The notes below the pieces were generated by a model. That model had not been told where the DNA came from. It worked only from the letters and a program-made list of their open reading frames with translations, and did not search any database. Below are positions 10,990 through 22,539 of a stretch of DNA of 64,000 nucleotides, piece by piece. Each line of letters begins with the position of its first letter. The stretch's first letter is position 1. This stretch comes from Persicaria tinctoria (lineage: Eukaryota; Streptophyta; Magnoliopsida; Caryophyllales; Polygonaceae), in assembly GCA_037127255.1 (NCBI GenBank), contig JBANSL010000007.1, positions 65,308,038 to 65,372,037 of the forward strand, read 5' to 3'. The translations under genes and the position numbers were made by a program.

Positions 10990-11350
10990 AATTAAGGCCT
11001 AATGTAGCGGTCATAAACCGCCACAATAGATAAAAAAAAACCGTCTCAAAACGTCTATTGTGACGGTTTTTACCCCACTTCTGTTGCTGGCGTTGCATTA
11101 GGTCTATTGTGGCGGTTTTATCATCTATTGTGGCAGTTTATTATGAAAACTCAAAACCACCACAATAGATAGATAAACCGCCACAACAGTTCTGTCTAAT
11201 GTGGCGATTATTTCAAACCTATTGTGGCGGTATTATGATCAAATGTGGCGGTTTTGTAATCTAATGTGGAGGTTTTGCGATCTAGTGTGGCAGTTAGTTG
11301 ATCTAATGTGGCGGTTTTTATTGACCTATTGTGACGGTTTTTTAATTCCA
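10990..11350. repeat. Left subterminal array of element D
   Basis: About fifteen degenerate copies of a 16-20 bp unit (TCTATTGTGGCGGTTTT and variants) occur in both orientations. The inversion allows hairpins. The counterpart array is at 15640-15848. Confidence 0.6.
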
Positions 11351-11716
11351 AAATTAAAAAAAAAAAAGTAGAATGTGCACCCAAGAAAAACATTATAATA
11401 TAATGTGGGCTCTCGTTGGATGGACAATAAAATCTGAATGAATCGATTTAAATTCATCACTTGAGGATTTCAATTCCATCGAAACAAAATCTTATATCCA
11501 TTATAATATAAATTTTCCGTCCCACTAATAGACATTTACACTACTTACAAACAAGAAAAACATTGAAACAATCCAGCTAAATTTGGCATCACTGACTATA
11601 GAATAGTTTGAAGCAATCACCTCACGAGCATGTTGTATGTGACCGTGGAAGGCTCGTGCTCCTAGAAGCAATCTAGCTGGTTGTGACGTAGAATCTTTTA
11701 GAGTATCAACGGTGCC
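11351..11716. other. Element D interior without recognised genes
   Basis: AT-rich sequence follows the subterminal array. I see no supportable feature. Confidence 0.4.
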
Positions 11717-11875
11717 TTATCTTTCAATATACTCATTGTTACCTTTGATCTGTGTAAAACGAGAGTAAGCCCACAATAAGTTGAAATCATAAATATCACC
11801 AACATATGTAGCAACTTTATCAGTACAGCTCACTTCAGAATGGCTGAGCACATAAGAAACTTTAATCTTTCAAAG
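11717..11875 (-). pseudogene. Unrecognised exon-like fragment in element D
   Basis: A stop-free minus-strand frame of about 50 codons ends at TAA (11719-11717). It contains SEVSCTDKVATYVGDIYDFN followed by LLWAYSRFTQIKGNNEYIER. The composition is protein-like and unlike the flanks. An AG-bordered intron upstream is possible. It may be a captured host terminal exon or a relic of a transposon protein; I do not recognise it. Confidence 0.25.
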
Positions 11876-13640
11876 ATTGTAACCTACACAAATCAAGCCA
11901 CAATGAGTCTTTTGCTAGCACATGCGCGTGTAATCTGTACTATACATTTCACTTGCATAGCCCATCTGAGCGTATAAGGAATGAAAGGGAAACATTGAAT
12001 GTGTAATGGAAGAAGCTTCCATATGAAAACACACCTAAATTCTTGAGAAGACCACCTGTGTTCCATTATTGTGAGAAGTCATCTGCGTCAGTTATAAGGA
12101 TGGGGACACACCAACACTTCTTCGTCTTTGACTTCATCGGCATCGGATTTCACTAGTGCTTGGCCCCGCGGAATGCTATTCCTCTCTGGCTTTGATTTAA
12201 TAAGCGAAGTAGGCAGAGGGAAAAGGAGAGGGAACTACAACGCTGGTTCCCGGAATCATCAATGAGAGAAGCGAGAGAGGATGGCAGAAGACAGCAAGTG
12301 ATATCTAAGACTTAAGTTTAAGCGGCGCTGGTTTTCTGGAACAAAGAAGAGGAAGAAAGAGTGAAGATGAGGGGTGAGGTTAACCTCAGATCTGAAATTT
12401 GGCGAAACCTATCTAGCTCATCCTCTTTCCATTCCGCTTCCATGGCTGCAACTTCTCTCTCATTATCCTCCATTACCGAACCATGAAATCCAAAAAATGT
12501 ATGGTTAGCTAGTTAGATTGATCTTGTACTCCTTCAAACATGGCCCTCTCCCTCAAATCGCTGGCTAAAAAAAAAAGGGACACATAATGTAGCGTCTAAA
12601 AGTAGTTCAATATACATCAGTAAAGAATTTTACTAGAATATTCTCATTGGTGTAGAAAACAGTATGGAAATTTTGGATTTCAATACGGTTGAGACTTTTG
12701 TAGCCTTGGAATGCAGCTTGAGCAAATTTATCTAATAATTCTTATCTCAACCTGTAACCAAACAATAACCCAGCAAATAATTTCAGCATATTAATACAAG
12801 ATTTTTTTCAACATAGATATCAATATAAGGCATATATCTTATAAAGGTCAGAAATCAGCCACTCCTGGTTACTAAAAGGTGATAGAAACTCTAGAATTTA
12901 CCACAATTCATTATGTTTAGACACACTGACAAAGTTCAAAGGTCCCAATCAAACATTTGAAAGGCAAAGATAATTCACAAGATAATAGAATCACAAATCT
13001 AAATAAGCCTTATGTCAAGCTCCAGTAAATGAAAGGCCAGAGTCTGAGCTCTTCCAATGGTTTGACATTATGCCCCCCATTGCCTACAGTATATTAACAG
13101 CAAAAAATATCCAATTCATAATTAAATTTAGAGACAGTCAATTGTATAAATCAAGTGCATATAATATGTATAGAAACAGCAGTGCCAATGTTTTTTTTTT
13201 TGCTGTGTAGAAGTCAGAAAAAGGTGTATATATGTGCAACCAAATAGCACAGTAAAGGTTGTACCAGCATTTCACTAGGCTTTAGTGGAGCTGTAGGTGT
13301 GAGGGGTATAATAACTTCCTCATATCCTTTAAAATGCTTCCTTACAGTCCCTTGAGGATCGGAAGAGCAGAAGAAACTATTGATTGGGCCAAGTTCCTTA
13401 GAATAAAAATTTAGCTATGTAGCCATACCTGGGTACCATAACTGGAAATTCTTGGTTGTGCGTGTAAAAGGTCGTTTTATTAGACCTTAATACCAGCAAA
13501 CCATGATGAATTTCATCTACCAATTCCTTCCTATGCTGAAAAGAGAAGACATGTTTCATGTCAACAAATAGTAAAAAAGATATAGTTATAATGAGTTGGT
13601 AATAATAATATTTTAAAGATGTAGTTCTAATGAATTGCAT
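11876..13640. other. Element D interior, no identifiable gene
   Basis: Mixed-composition DNA with intron-like AT-rich stretches. The open frame 13398-13640 (minus) has no recognisable domain. Nothing further is supportable. Confidence 0.4.
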
Positions 13641-13649
13641 CTACCAATT

Positions 13650-14060
13650 AACACTCGTACAGTTTCAAAGGAACTATCCTCAACAAAATCCAGCTGATCA
13701 CTGGCTATCTACAAAGAATAAGCATTAATAATTCTCAATCTCAAAAGAACTATCCCCAACAAAATCCAGCAGATCACACAGGCTATTAGTTTATTTTTAC
13801 ACACGTCTTTTTTTAGGAGGTCGACAGCCATTGTGCGGCATGGGGGTTACATCCCGTACAAAACTTATCAGTATGCCACTTCTACGAATAGCTCGTAATG
13901 CTGCATCCCTTCCGAGACCGGGACCTTTGATCATGACGTCATGACGTTTGCTCGTTGCATACCTTGATCTACTACTTTACGAATAGCGTTTCTTTCTGCG
14001 GCTCTTGTACAGTTTCAAAGGAACTATACCCAACAAAATCCAGCAGATCACTGGCTATCT
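13650..14060. repeat. Three short direct repeats around the plastid insert
   Basis: The motif AACTATCCCCAACAAAATCC and its context occurs at about 13665-13700 and 13747-13785, to the left of the plastid segment, and at about 14021-14058 to its right. The outer two copies share a longer core beginning GTACAGTTTCAAAGGAACTA. The plastid piece lies between repeat copies, which suggests duplication of local sequence around its insertion. Confidence 0.55.
13797..14007 (-). pseudogene. rps11: Nuclear insertion of plastid rps11 (3' half)
   Basis: Read on the minus strand, the segment encodes the C-terminal half of plastid ribosomal protein S11. [15 protein letters not shown] is followed by [19 protein letters not shown], then [21 protein letters not shown] and a stop at 13799-13797. 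The frame is open except for an 8-bp tandem duplication (GTCATGAC) around 13940, which shifts it. About 65 of the usual roughly 138 codons are present and the 5' half is missing. It lies inside DNA transposon D, itself inside a retrotransposon LTR, so it is a NUPT or captured NUPT and not functional. Confidence 0.88.
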
Positions 14061-14523
14061 ATGGGTCTGCAATATATTTTAACTCTTACTACAAAGTAAA
14101 AACCCAAGGGTCTCTATCTTCGGTATGAATGCTTGAGAATTTGAGTTACATTTCAACCTTGACCATGGAATTGATAGTCAAGGATCTCTCTATCTTATTG
14201 AGCCCAATCTGTCGATGAGTCATGTGAAACAAAACTAGCAATAACAAAACTTGCAGTTCATGGAGTATAATAAAAAATACTAACCAATCTAGAGGAAAGA
14301 TGCAAGCAATATAAATTTTTTTTTTCAGCTGTTGCAGCTAACTCAATCAAAGAGGAGCATATTTTAATTTAAAAATAAGCCTAAAATCACACAGAAGAAA
14401 CATAAACATGTGAACAATGGATACCCGGAATGCATCTTTGTTTGTCCAAATGGAAACAAACACATATGTGATGACAATCCATGTACTGTAATATAATTAA
14501 TTAATAATTACTTGAAAACTCAC

Positions 14524-14596
14524 CAAGTGACTCCAAAAGAAATTCAAGAGGCTTGCCTTTTTCGGATTTGATAGTGGGACGAATCTTCCTTGTCAT
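14524..14596 (-). pseudogene. Exon-like fragment with splice donor in element D
   Basis: An ATG at 14596-14594 opens a frame reading MTRKIRPTIKSEKGKPLEFL and ending at a G|GTGAGT-type splice donor. A possible acceptor-plus-exon lies upstream near 14680 (TTTTTGCAG|ATG). The peptide looks like a normal protein start but I do not recognise it. It may be a host gene piece captured by the transposon. Confidence 0.25.
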
Positions 14597-14609
14597 AATC
14601 AGAGCTTAG

Positions 14610-15639
14610 GGTAGTTTTTTTAGCACTATCCACGCCTCATAAGCTAACTCACTCCATTTCTGCTACGACTTTAAACATCTGCAAAAATAAAAAATAAAAA
14701 ATGCTCAACTATTTCCAGGTGACAGGCGTGTGCACACCTACAACTAGAGACTAGAGCAATGCAAAATTACTACCCACCAAGAATGCCCATCTACTCGTGT
14801 CTTAATGGGTTGTGAATTGTGATTAGAGTTTGTTGACAATAGAATCCCAAAAAAAAAATACTAGTATGAAGCAGTCATTTCTGAAGCACAAGCATCAAAT
14901 CTTAGTCTGGAAGAAGCTTCATATATCAGTACAGAACCAATGGCAATTGATTACAGTTTGAAGGGGGAAACAGAAACGAGCAAATCAAAGAGGCTAAAGA
15001 TGATGCGGGGAAAATGGGGGCTGGAACTGCTCAAATCATTGAAATCAAATCAACCACAAAAAACAACGTGACTTAACAAAAGAGGGGGGGACATGCAATT
15101 AGCAAGCAGTAAACAACGACCACAGAGAGATCCAATTGTAACCTTGGGCGAATGAAATTGTGAATTGAGGATCGTTGAAATTGAGATGAGAATTGGGATC
15201 TGACTCCGTCTTTCTCAAGCCAGGGTTAAGGTTGGCAAGTCCAAATCCAAGAAGCTTAGAGAGTTAGGGTTTCTTGTACTGGAATCAAATCTAATGTTGA
15301 CTCCAAGGAGGAATACACCTCAAAAAGAAATTGTAGATTGAGAGAGGAATCAACCTGAAGCCAGTGCAACAACATATAAGTTTGAGCCAAAATTTTCTGA
15401 GTTGAAATTTCTCTTGGCTTCGGTTTGAAGAAGCTTGAGCCGCGAGCAGATCTACCTTCGAGTGTTCTTTCCTGCTTGCTACAATTTTCTTCCTTGCCGC
15501 TTGCTTTCCTTTTCCAAATGAAGACGACCTCCATCTCCCTCTGAAAATTGGTTCTCCGTTTGCATCTAGGGTACTTCATCTGGTTTCCGTTTCTCTCTTT
15601 TTCCCATTTGGTAAAGCTCTTTATCTCTCAAAAAATGTT
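14610..15639. other. Element D interior, no identifiable gene
   Basis: Purine-rich and AT-rich DNA. The minus-strand open frame 15256-15579 is Lys/Arg/Glu-rich without recognisable motifs and may be transcribed leader sequence of a captured gene. This is weak. Confidence 0.35.
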
Positions 15640-15848
15640 GTATAAAAACCGCTTCATTAGGGGTTAATAAAAGTACTGTTCCAAAACCGCTTCAATAGCT
15701 TAAAAGCCGCCATGAACTTTGCACCAAGAAAAAAAAAAAAAAAGTAAACCATGAACAAAACCGCCGCAATAGACTAAATCGCTACACAAACCGTTTCGAT
15801 AGATCAACCGTTGCAATAAAGTGCCACAATAGACCTTAATTGTAATAG
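15640..15848. repeat. Right subterminal array of element D
   Basis: Degenerate AAAACCGCCACAATAG units mirror those at 10990-11350 and end in the inverted terminus CCTTAATTGTAATAGTA. Confidence 0.55.
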
Positions 15849-15904
15849 TATGTGTTTGGGTATAGCCGATCCAAATTGATTTCCTTATGGCCCAATGCAA
15901 GGGC

Positions 15905-16254
15905 TAGAGCTGGCAAAACCCAACCCGAACCCGAAAACCCGACCCGGTCGACTCGAAATCGATTATTCTGAACACCGATACAACCCCTCCATTTTGGACC
16001 CGAAATCCGAATGAACCGAACCCGATTAACCTGAAACCCATTAAGACCCGAACCCGTTATAACCGAAATCCGAAATAACTCGAAGTTTAAGCTACAATCT
16101 ATTAAAAAAATTTAAATGAATATTGAAATAATGAAAACCCGAGACAACCGAAACCTGAATAACCGAAACCCGAACCCGACCCAACCGAATGACCAAATTA
16201 TTAGACATTACCCGAAACCCGACTAACCGAACCCAAACCCGACTGCCACCTCTA
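15905..16254. mobile_element. hAT-like MITE, 350 bp, perfect 8-bp TSD
   Basis: It starts TAGAGCTGGCAAAACCC and ends GACTGCCACCTCTA, an imperfect TAGAGGTGGCA-type inverted repeat. The flanks are GCAAGGGC on both sides (15897-15904, 16255-16262). The interior is tandem CCCGAAACC/CCGAACC motifs. The minus-strand open frame 16092-16283 is a translation of this repeat. A second family member is at 26637-27032. Confidence 0.85.
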
Positions 16255-16471
16255 GCAAGGGCCCATGAGTAATCATGGCCCAAGAGTTTGACCTTGAATC
16301 AATCCCTGCACTTAAACAAGTCAACACATAATAGAAATCCAATATAAGATCAAACATTTTAGACCTGGTTTTAGGACCTTGAAACTAGACTTTCTGTTTT
16401 GTCTTTCATCACCCCTAAAATCAACCTACAAGTTAGTATCTCAAGGTCTTACAATCAAGGTAGAGTCTTCA

Positions 16472-18803
16472 ATCTTCCCCGTGATGGAAGACAAAACTTG
16501 TTTCAAAGGACATAATCGAATACCAGCAGCTAAAACATATATTATATAATAATGCAGATAAAATGTTTGGATCATAGTTATAAAACCAGCAAAATGACCA
16601 CCAAACAGTACCAAATCGAAACATTCTCCCCCTTTTTGTCTTCAAACCATCAACCACAAACATCAAAAAGTTTTCAAAGGATGACCAACAGATCAGCAAA
16701 AACGATAGAGAGATTTTAATAATTCGGGAGAGGGGATGAGAGGTTTCAAGGCCTTGAGGAGGATGCCCCCTCTTCAAACTTATTCTTCTTCTTGTACGTC
16801 TTGGTCCCTTTTGCAAATGATGGCCTAGGTTCCTTAGCAGCCCATGATGACCAAGGAGCTTCAAGAGTTGCAGTGTCTTCAGTAGGTGTGATGCCTAGTC
16901 CTTCCTTACGCCATTCTTCGATGGTAAGATATTGCTTGTTGGGCGGAAGGTACTTCATTCTAACCGAGTCCCTACACTTATTCTACCACCTCTCCATTGT
17001 TTTCTTAGTGATCTTGTTTCTATCCATCTCTATAAGCTGCCCTTGTCGTTTGACGTCCCTTGTGCATGGGGACAGAGAATCGAACTTTTCTTCACTTGGC
17101 TCTCGCAGTTCAGAATTACATTCCTGGTCTTCTCTCGGACATGATCAAACACCTCTGAGTCAGTGGCATGATGGATCCTGCAGTCGTGTATGAGCATCAT
17201 CCGATCAATCTTGCAGTCCATGATAGAGAGCAGATCATGTGTGTTGTCCTAGCGACACAGAATGTCAGACCACATCCTGCTAATGTCGAACCTAACATCT
17301 TGATGCCTGGTCCTTCCTCACGCCATTCTTCGAAGGTAGGATATTGCTTGTTGGGCGGAAGGTACTTCATTCTAACCAAGTCTCTACACTTATTCTGCCA
17401 CCTCTCCATTGTTTTCTTAGTGATCTTGTTTCTCTCCATCTCTACAAGTTGCCTTTGCCGTTCGACGTCCCTTGTGCGTGGGATCGACAGAGAATCGAAC
17501 TCTTCTCCACTTGGCTCTCGCAGTTCAGAATTACATTCCCGGTCTTCTCTCGGACATGATCAAACACCTCTGGGTCTAGTGGCATGATGGATCCTGTAGC
17601 CGTGTATGAGCATCATCTGATCACTCTTGCAGTCCATAATAGAGAGCAGATCATGTGTGTTGTCCTGGCGACACACAATGTCGGACCACATCCTGCTCAT
17701 GTCGAACCTAAGATCATGAATGTCTGTTTCCAAAGCCACCAACCTTTCTTCATCAATACTGGGTGAAGCAGTTTCCTTTCCCTTTGAATCTCTTTTCAAC
17801 ACCCATTGCCCTCTCAGATTTTTGACATTCCCTAACCTTTCTAGACAACTTTGATCAATGATGCCGTTGTAGGTTTGCTTCTCCTCTGTTGATATGTCAA
17901 CATCAAAGAACTCAAAGATTTTGGGTAAGAGGTTAGCATAGGGTAGGGGTATAGGACAAGAGAAATTGGAGACTTGGACCATGTAATTGAGAATGAGTCC
18001 GGGTAGGTTGGGCTCGTATCCGCTCATGACCACATATAAGATCTCGAGTAGGCTTTCGGTCACAGGTTCTCTGGAGATGATTCGGGGAAAGATGTAGCGA
18101 GCCAAGATGGTGCATATGAGTTTGGCTTGAAGATTGAACACAGTGTGGGTAGGCTTATAGGATGAGGGAGACTTAAGGTTTTGAGGTTTGAGGAAAAATT
18201 CCTCCCCAACACGTTGATGCACTCCAATCTGTCAGGGGAATCTTTTGTGGGGATATCGCTAGGAAGAACAAAAATAAAAGAAATGTTGTTGGGATTGAGA
18301 CGGATTTGGGTATTTTTGACATTGGAGACGAGGCTTATGGTTCCATTGACACGATGCACAGTGAGGTTGGCATAAAACAGACGAGTGAGGCGAGGGTAGG
18401 CAAAGTTTCCAGGGTTGAGAATGGACCAGAGGCAGGTCGATTTGAGGAGAGAGATGCATGGCAATGGCATAGAATGGAGAAGGGGGATGTCGAAACCATC
18501 ACAGAAGCAAAGCCTACGGTTGCCAAAGCCATGTTTCCAGGACTCGACCACCTCTATAGAAGAAAACCAGAGGTCAGGGATGCCAGTATTTACCTGTAAG
18601 GGGTGTGTCGGAGTAGATTTGGCCTGGGGATGCTTCTATGATTTTCTAACCAGAGGAGTCGGGGAAAGAGAGTGCTCGCTTGAATCATCACTATAAATCT
18701 CTGGTTCTTCCATCACATGCTTTCCTTTATTCAGAACCATCTTGAAGCGCTTAGCAGAAGAAGTGGAGGCTGGAGATTCAGAGTTAGGACATTTGGAAGC
18801 CAT
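16472..18803 (-). pseudogene. Element C extra ORF after pol (putative plant transposon-protein domain), decayed
   Basis: This is the homologue of the better preserved ORF at 53750-55453. The start is ATG at 18803-18801 (peptide MASKCPNSESPASTSSAKRF), giving a basic Ser-rich N-terminus. Further down come RLTRLFYANLTVHRVNGT and EPVTESLLEILYVVMSGYE, which fit the Pfam-type 'putative plant transposon protein' domain. A helical segment, ALETDIHDLRFDMSRMW, follows, then a YLPPNKQYPTFEEW motif near the end. Stops and frame changes break it repeatedly, and a 412-bp internal tandem duplication doubles the C-terminal part. I see no membrane segment. Its role in the element is unknown. Confidence 0.65.
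16889..17712. repeat. 412-bp tandem duplication inside the element C extra ORF
   Basis: 16889-17300 and 17301-17712 are about 90% identical (both open TGATGCCTRGTCCTTCC). Element B has a single copy of the unit, so the duplication is specific to C. Confidence 0.8.
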
Positions 18804-19324
18804 GGCAAGTGTTTGAGGAGGAAGAGGGGTTTTGAAATCAGAGAGAATCCACAGTAGAGGGAGCGAGAGAGAGTGAAAAGGTGAACTGATTTGACACGGG
18901 GGAGGAGAGGGTTAATATAGATGACTATTGGAACGGAATCGTCTCCCCCCCACCCCACCCACCCCCCACCCCCAAAATTTTAAAAGTACATATTCAATTA
19001 ATCCATTCACTAGTTTTAATAAATGAAAGAGATAAAATCATTTAGATTTCCCAAAACCGAGAAGCACACAATTTTAATAGAATAGGAAAATCGGATCAAA
19101 GTTAAAAATAGATAGAGTAAAGAATAATTTTAATACCAGATTTTTTAAAAAGGTATTAAAATATTCTGTCACATACCTAAAAAGATATTAACAGAATTTT
19201 GATCCATTATAATATTATTCAATGTTGTTTATATCAAGACCTTATGATTTCAAGGCCTTGAAATATGAGTCAAATTTTACAATTCATAAGGGAGTGGTTA
19301 CTCCCCCTATGAGAGTGCTTAGTG
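18804..19324. other. Element C spacer between pol and the extra ORF
   Basis: Non-coding DNA with a C-rich tract at about 18950-18973 and AT-rich sequence. It corresponds to 55454-55943 in element B and may hold the signals for the extra ORF, but no specific promoter is recognisable. Confidence 0.5.
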
Positions 19325-22300
19325 AAATATCATACCAAGTTCCAATCTAATAAAATTGAAACGGTCTTTAGGCAGAGGTTTAGTGAAAATATCAGCCAAT
19401 CGTAACTCAGTAGATATAAAAGATATTGATACATCTGTACATCACCTTTCTCCACATGATCTCTACTTAAGCGATGTCTCGCATCAATGTGCTTAATTCT
19501 CGAGGGCTGCACATGGCTTTTAGTAATTGAAATAGCACTGGTATTGTCACATTTGATAGGAATACCTTTTAGATCAATGCCTAGGTATCGGAGTTGCTGA
19601 GCTATCCATATAATTTGTGAGCAACAAGCACTTGCTGCTATGTATTCGGCTTCAGCAGTGGATAATGCAACTGAGTTTTGTTTCTTCGAGTGCCAACTGA
19701 TCAAGGATAACCCTAGGAGTTGGCAACACCCTGAAGTGTTTTCCTGTCCACCTTGTATCCTGCAAAATGCATCTGAATAGCCAGTGAGATGGAAATTACT
19801 CTGCTTAGGATACTATATACCAAGGTCTTGATTTCCATTCAAGTATCTGAAAATTCTCTGCACGACAATGAGATGAGACTCTTTAGGATCGGCTTGGAGC
19901 CGAGCACACATATACACACTAAACATGATGTCAGGTCTACTAGCAGTAAGGTAGAGGAGTGAACCAATCATACCTCAATACTCATTTTGGTTCACATTCT
20001 TACCATTCTTGTCTTGATCAAGAGACAGTGTAGAGCTCATAGGTTTTTTTTTGCTATTTTGGATTGATCCATCTTGTATTTCTTGAGCAAGTCCCTAGTA
20101 TACTTCCTTTAATTAAGAAAAATGCCTTTCTTCATTTGATAAACTTGTAAACCGAGGAAGAAGTTTAGTTCTCCCATGAGACTCATTTCAAACTCCATGC
20201 ACATGATATCTGAGAACTCCTTGCAAAGGGAGTTGTTAGTAGCACATAATAGTATATCATCAACATCGATTTGAACAACCAAAAGATTATTTCCACGAGT
20301 CTTGATAAAAAGGGTTTTGTCAATCAATCCTCTTTGAAAACCATTTTCAAGAAGGTACTTGGACAATCTCTCATACCAAGCTCTAGGAGTTTGTTTAAGA
20401 CCATAAAGAGCCTTTTCCAATTTATAAACATGATTAGGAAATTCGTCACTTTCAAAAATAGGAGGTTGAGCAACATAAACTTCTTCTTCTAAGAACCCAT
20501 TTAGAAATGCACATTTGACATCCATTTGAAATAACTTGATGCCCATATAAGAAGCAAAATCGAGTAATATGCGTATAGCTTCTAACCTTGCTACGGGAGC
20601 AAAATTCTCCTCGTAGTCTATACCTTCTTATTGGTTGTAGCATTGAGCCACAAGCCTTTCCTTGTTTTGAATGATCTTCCCTGCTTCATCCAATTTATTC
20701 CTAAACACCCACCGAGTTCCAATAACGGATTGGTGCTTTGGCCTAGGTTAGAGAGTCCAAACCTTGTTTCTTTCAAACTCATTTAGCTCGCTTTGCATAG
20801 CAGTAATCCAGTCTGAGTCCTTGAGTGCTTCGGCTGGTGTCTTTGATTCTACAAGAGAGACAAAAGCATAGAAAGCACATAGATTCTTTAATCTAGACCG
20901 AGTTTGGATACCAGACGATGGATTTGATATGATATCCTGAGCTGAATGTGATGAAGCATGCTTGAACTTTTGTTGCTTTGGTCCCTGGTCATTAATGACT
21001 ATAGTGTGTCTCTCCTCAAGGTCTTGAGAGACAATATTGGAGCTAGGTTCCTCATTGCTTGTGTTGCTCACATCCGGGCTCTGTAGTTGCTTCTCAAGGT
21101 CTTGAGATAGCTCGTTTGTGTCTTGGATTTGCTCTTGCATGTTTCGTTCTTGGTCTTTTTGGTTTCAAATTTATCTTCTTCTTCTCCATCAAAATCATGG
21201 TGATTTAGATCTGCAAAACTTTCACTCAACACACCATTATTGCTTTCGTCGAATACCACATGGATACTCTCCTCAACAATTTTGGTGCGCTTGTTATACA
21301 TTCTATAAGCTTTGCTATTAGAAGAATAACCAAGAAATATACATTCGTCGCTATGAGCATCAAACTTCCCAAGGTTATCTTTGCCATTGTTATGAACAAA
21401 GCAAGTACATCCAAAAGGTTTGAAATAGGAAATATTTGGCTTTTTTCCTTTGAAAAGTTCATAAGGAGTTTTCTTTAAAATGGGACAAATCAAGCAACAG
21501 TTCAAAATATAGTTAGCCGTATTCACAGCCTTATCCCAATAATACTTTGGCAAACCATTTTCTAAAGCATTGTCCTAGACATGTCCTCTAGGGTTCATTT
21601 CTTTGGTTCCATAACCCCATTTTGTTGAGGAGTTCTAGGAGCTGAAAAATTATGTGAGATACCATATTTAGCACAAAACAAATCAAATTTATGTTGATCA
21701 AACTCTCTACCATGATCGCTCCGAATGGAGACAATTGGTATGTTTTTCAAGGTTTGCAACTCCTTACAAAGTTTAGAAAACTCTAACAAAGCCTCTGATT
21801 TTTCTCTAAGAAAGAAAATCCATGTGAAACGAGAGAAATCATCAAAGATAACTAGGATGTACTGTTTATTCTTTGGAGATTTGACGTGCATAGGTCCACA
21901 CAAATCCATATGTAATAATTCAAGAGGACGAGAGGAACTTACAACCTTTTTGGGTTTAAATGATCCACGTGTTTGATTACCTCTTGTGCATGCGTTGCAC
22001 AGTTCCTCAATCTTGAAGTTTAGGTCAGGCAATCCTCCTACAATGTCTCTTGAGTTCAGTTTGTCAAGGGTATGCATGCTCATATGCACCAGGCTTCTAT
22101 GCCATAGACTTGGGTCTTTTGTCACGGCCTTGAGACACTTGAGAAGTGTTTCTGCAATTTGGTTAGCGTTTACGGCAAATGTATTATTGTGCTTGTGAGC
22201 AGTCAGGATCAGATCTCCTTTCTCTTCATTTATGACTTCACACTTGTGCCTGTCAAAGCCAACTTTGTTTCCCTTATCACATAACTGAGAGACACTTAGA

Positions 22301-22539
22301 AGATTATACTTTAGCCCGTCAACAAGATATACATACTTAATGCAACTTTTAGAATTACTACCAATGTTACCTATACCGATAATATTGCACTTCCCTCTAT
22401 CACCGAGAGTAATTGTTCCAGTGGTTTGCTTCTTTAGATCATGAAATAGAGATTTCTTTCCACTCATATGTTGAGAGCATCCATTGTCCATAATCCATTT
22501 TGGCTCATTGGTCTTGGTGATATTCTGTAAGACAAACAT
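19325..22539 (-). pseudogene. pol: Element C pol (protease-integrase-RT-RNase H), degenerate
   Basis: The order on the minus strand is typical of copia. Protease (WIMDNGCSQHMSG) is near 22490. The GAG-pre-integrase zinc finger is around 22100. The integrase core keeps HMDLCGPM, RSDHGREF and NGVMEPKK (about 21950-21600). RT contains ALYGLKQTPRAWYERL and the active site as QIDVDDILL, with YVDD changed to DVDD (about 20300). RNase H contains SKKQNSVALSTAEAEYIAAS (about 19650). ATG is at 22539-22537. At least six stops or frameshifts break it. Compared with B it is clearly older. Confidence 0.85.

Larger units (their letters stand above)
10984..15850. mobile_element. Element D: non-autonomous DNA transposon with GTGGCGGTTTT subterminal arrays
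   Basis: The right LTR of C lacks this 4.9-kb block, so the insertion is clear. The termini are TACTACAATTAAGG and the complement of TACTATTACAATTAAGG. Inside both ends are many direct and inverted copies of CTATTGTGGCGGTTTT. ACTACAA ends and subterminal arrays are CACTA-like, but the AT-rich target hides the TSD. No transposase was found. The interior holds exon-like fragments and a plastid rps11 piece. The frame 15256-15579 (minus, 107 codons) is unrecognised. Confidence 0.6.
10193..16471 (-). repeat. Element C left LTR (3' LTR), split by two insertions
   Basis: LTR sequence is present at 10193-10983, 15851-15904 and 16263-16471. It aligns throughout with the right LTR at 32736-33833. Removing D and the MITE restores about 1.06 kb. 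It contains a 7-G tract at 10226-10232. Confidence 0.85.

Noticed and set aside
10990..11350. CRISPR-like or satellite array
   Set aside because: Units are degenerate, occur in both orientations and are mirrored at the other end of a transposable element, as expected of subterminal repeats.
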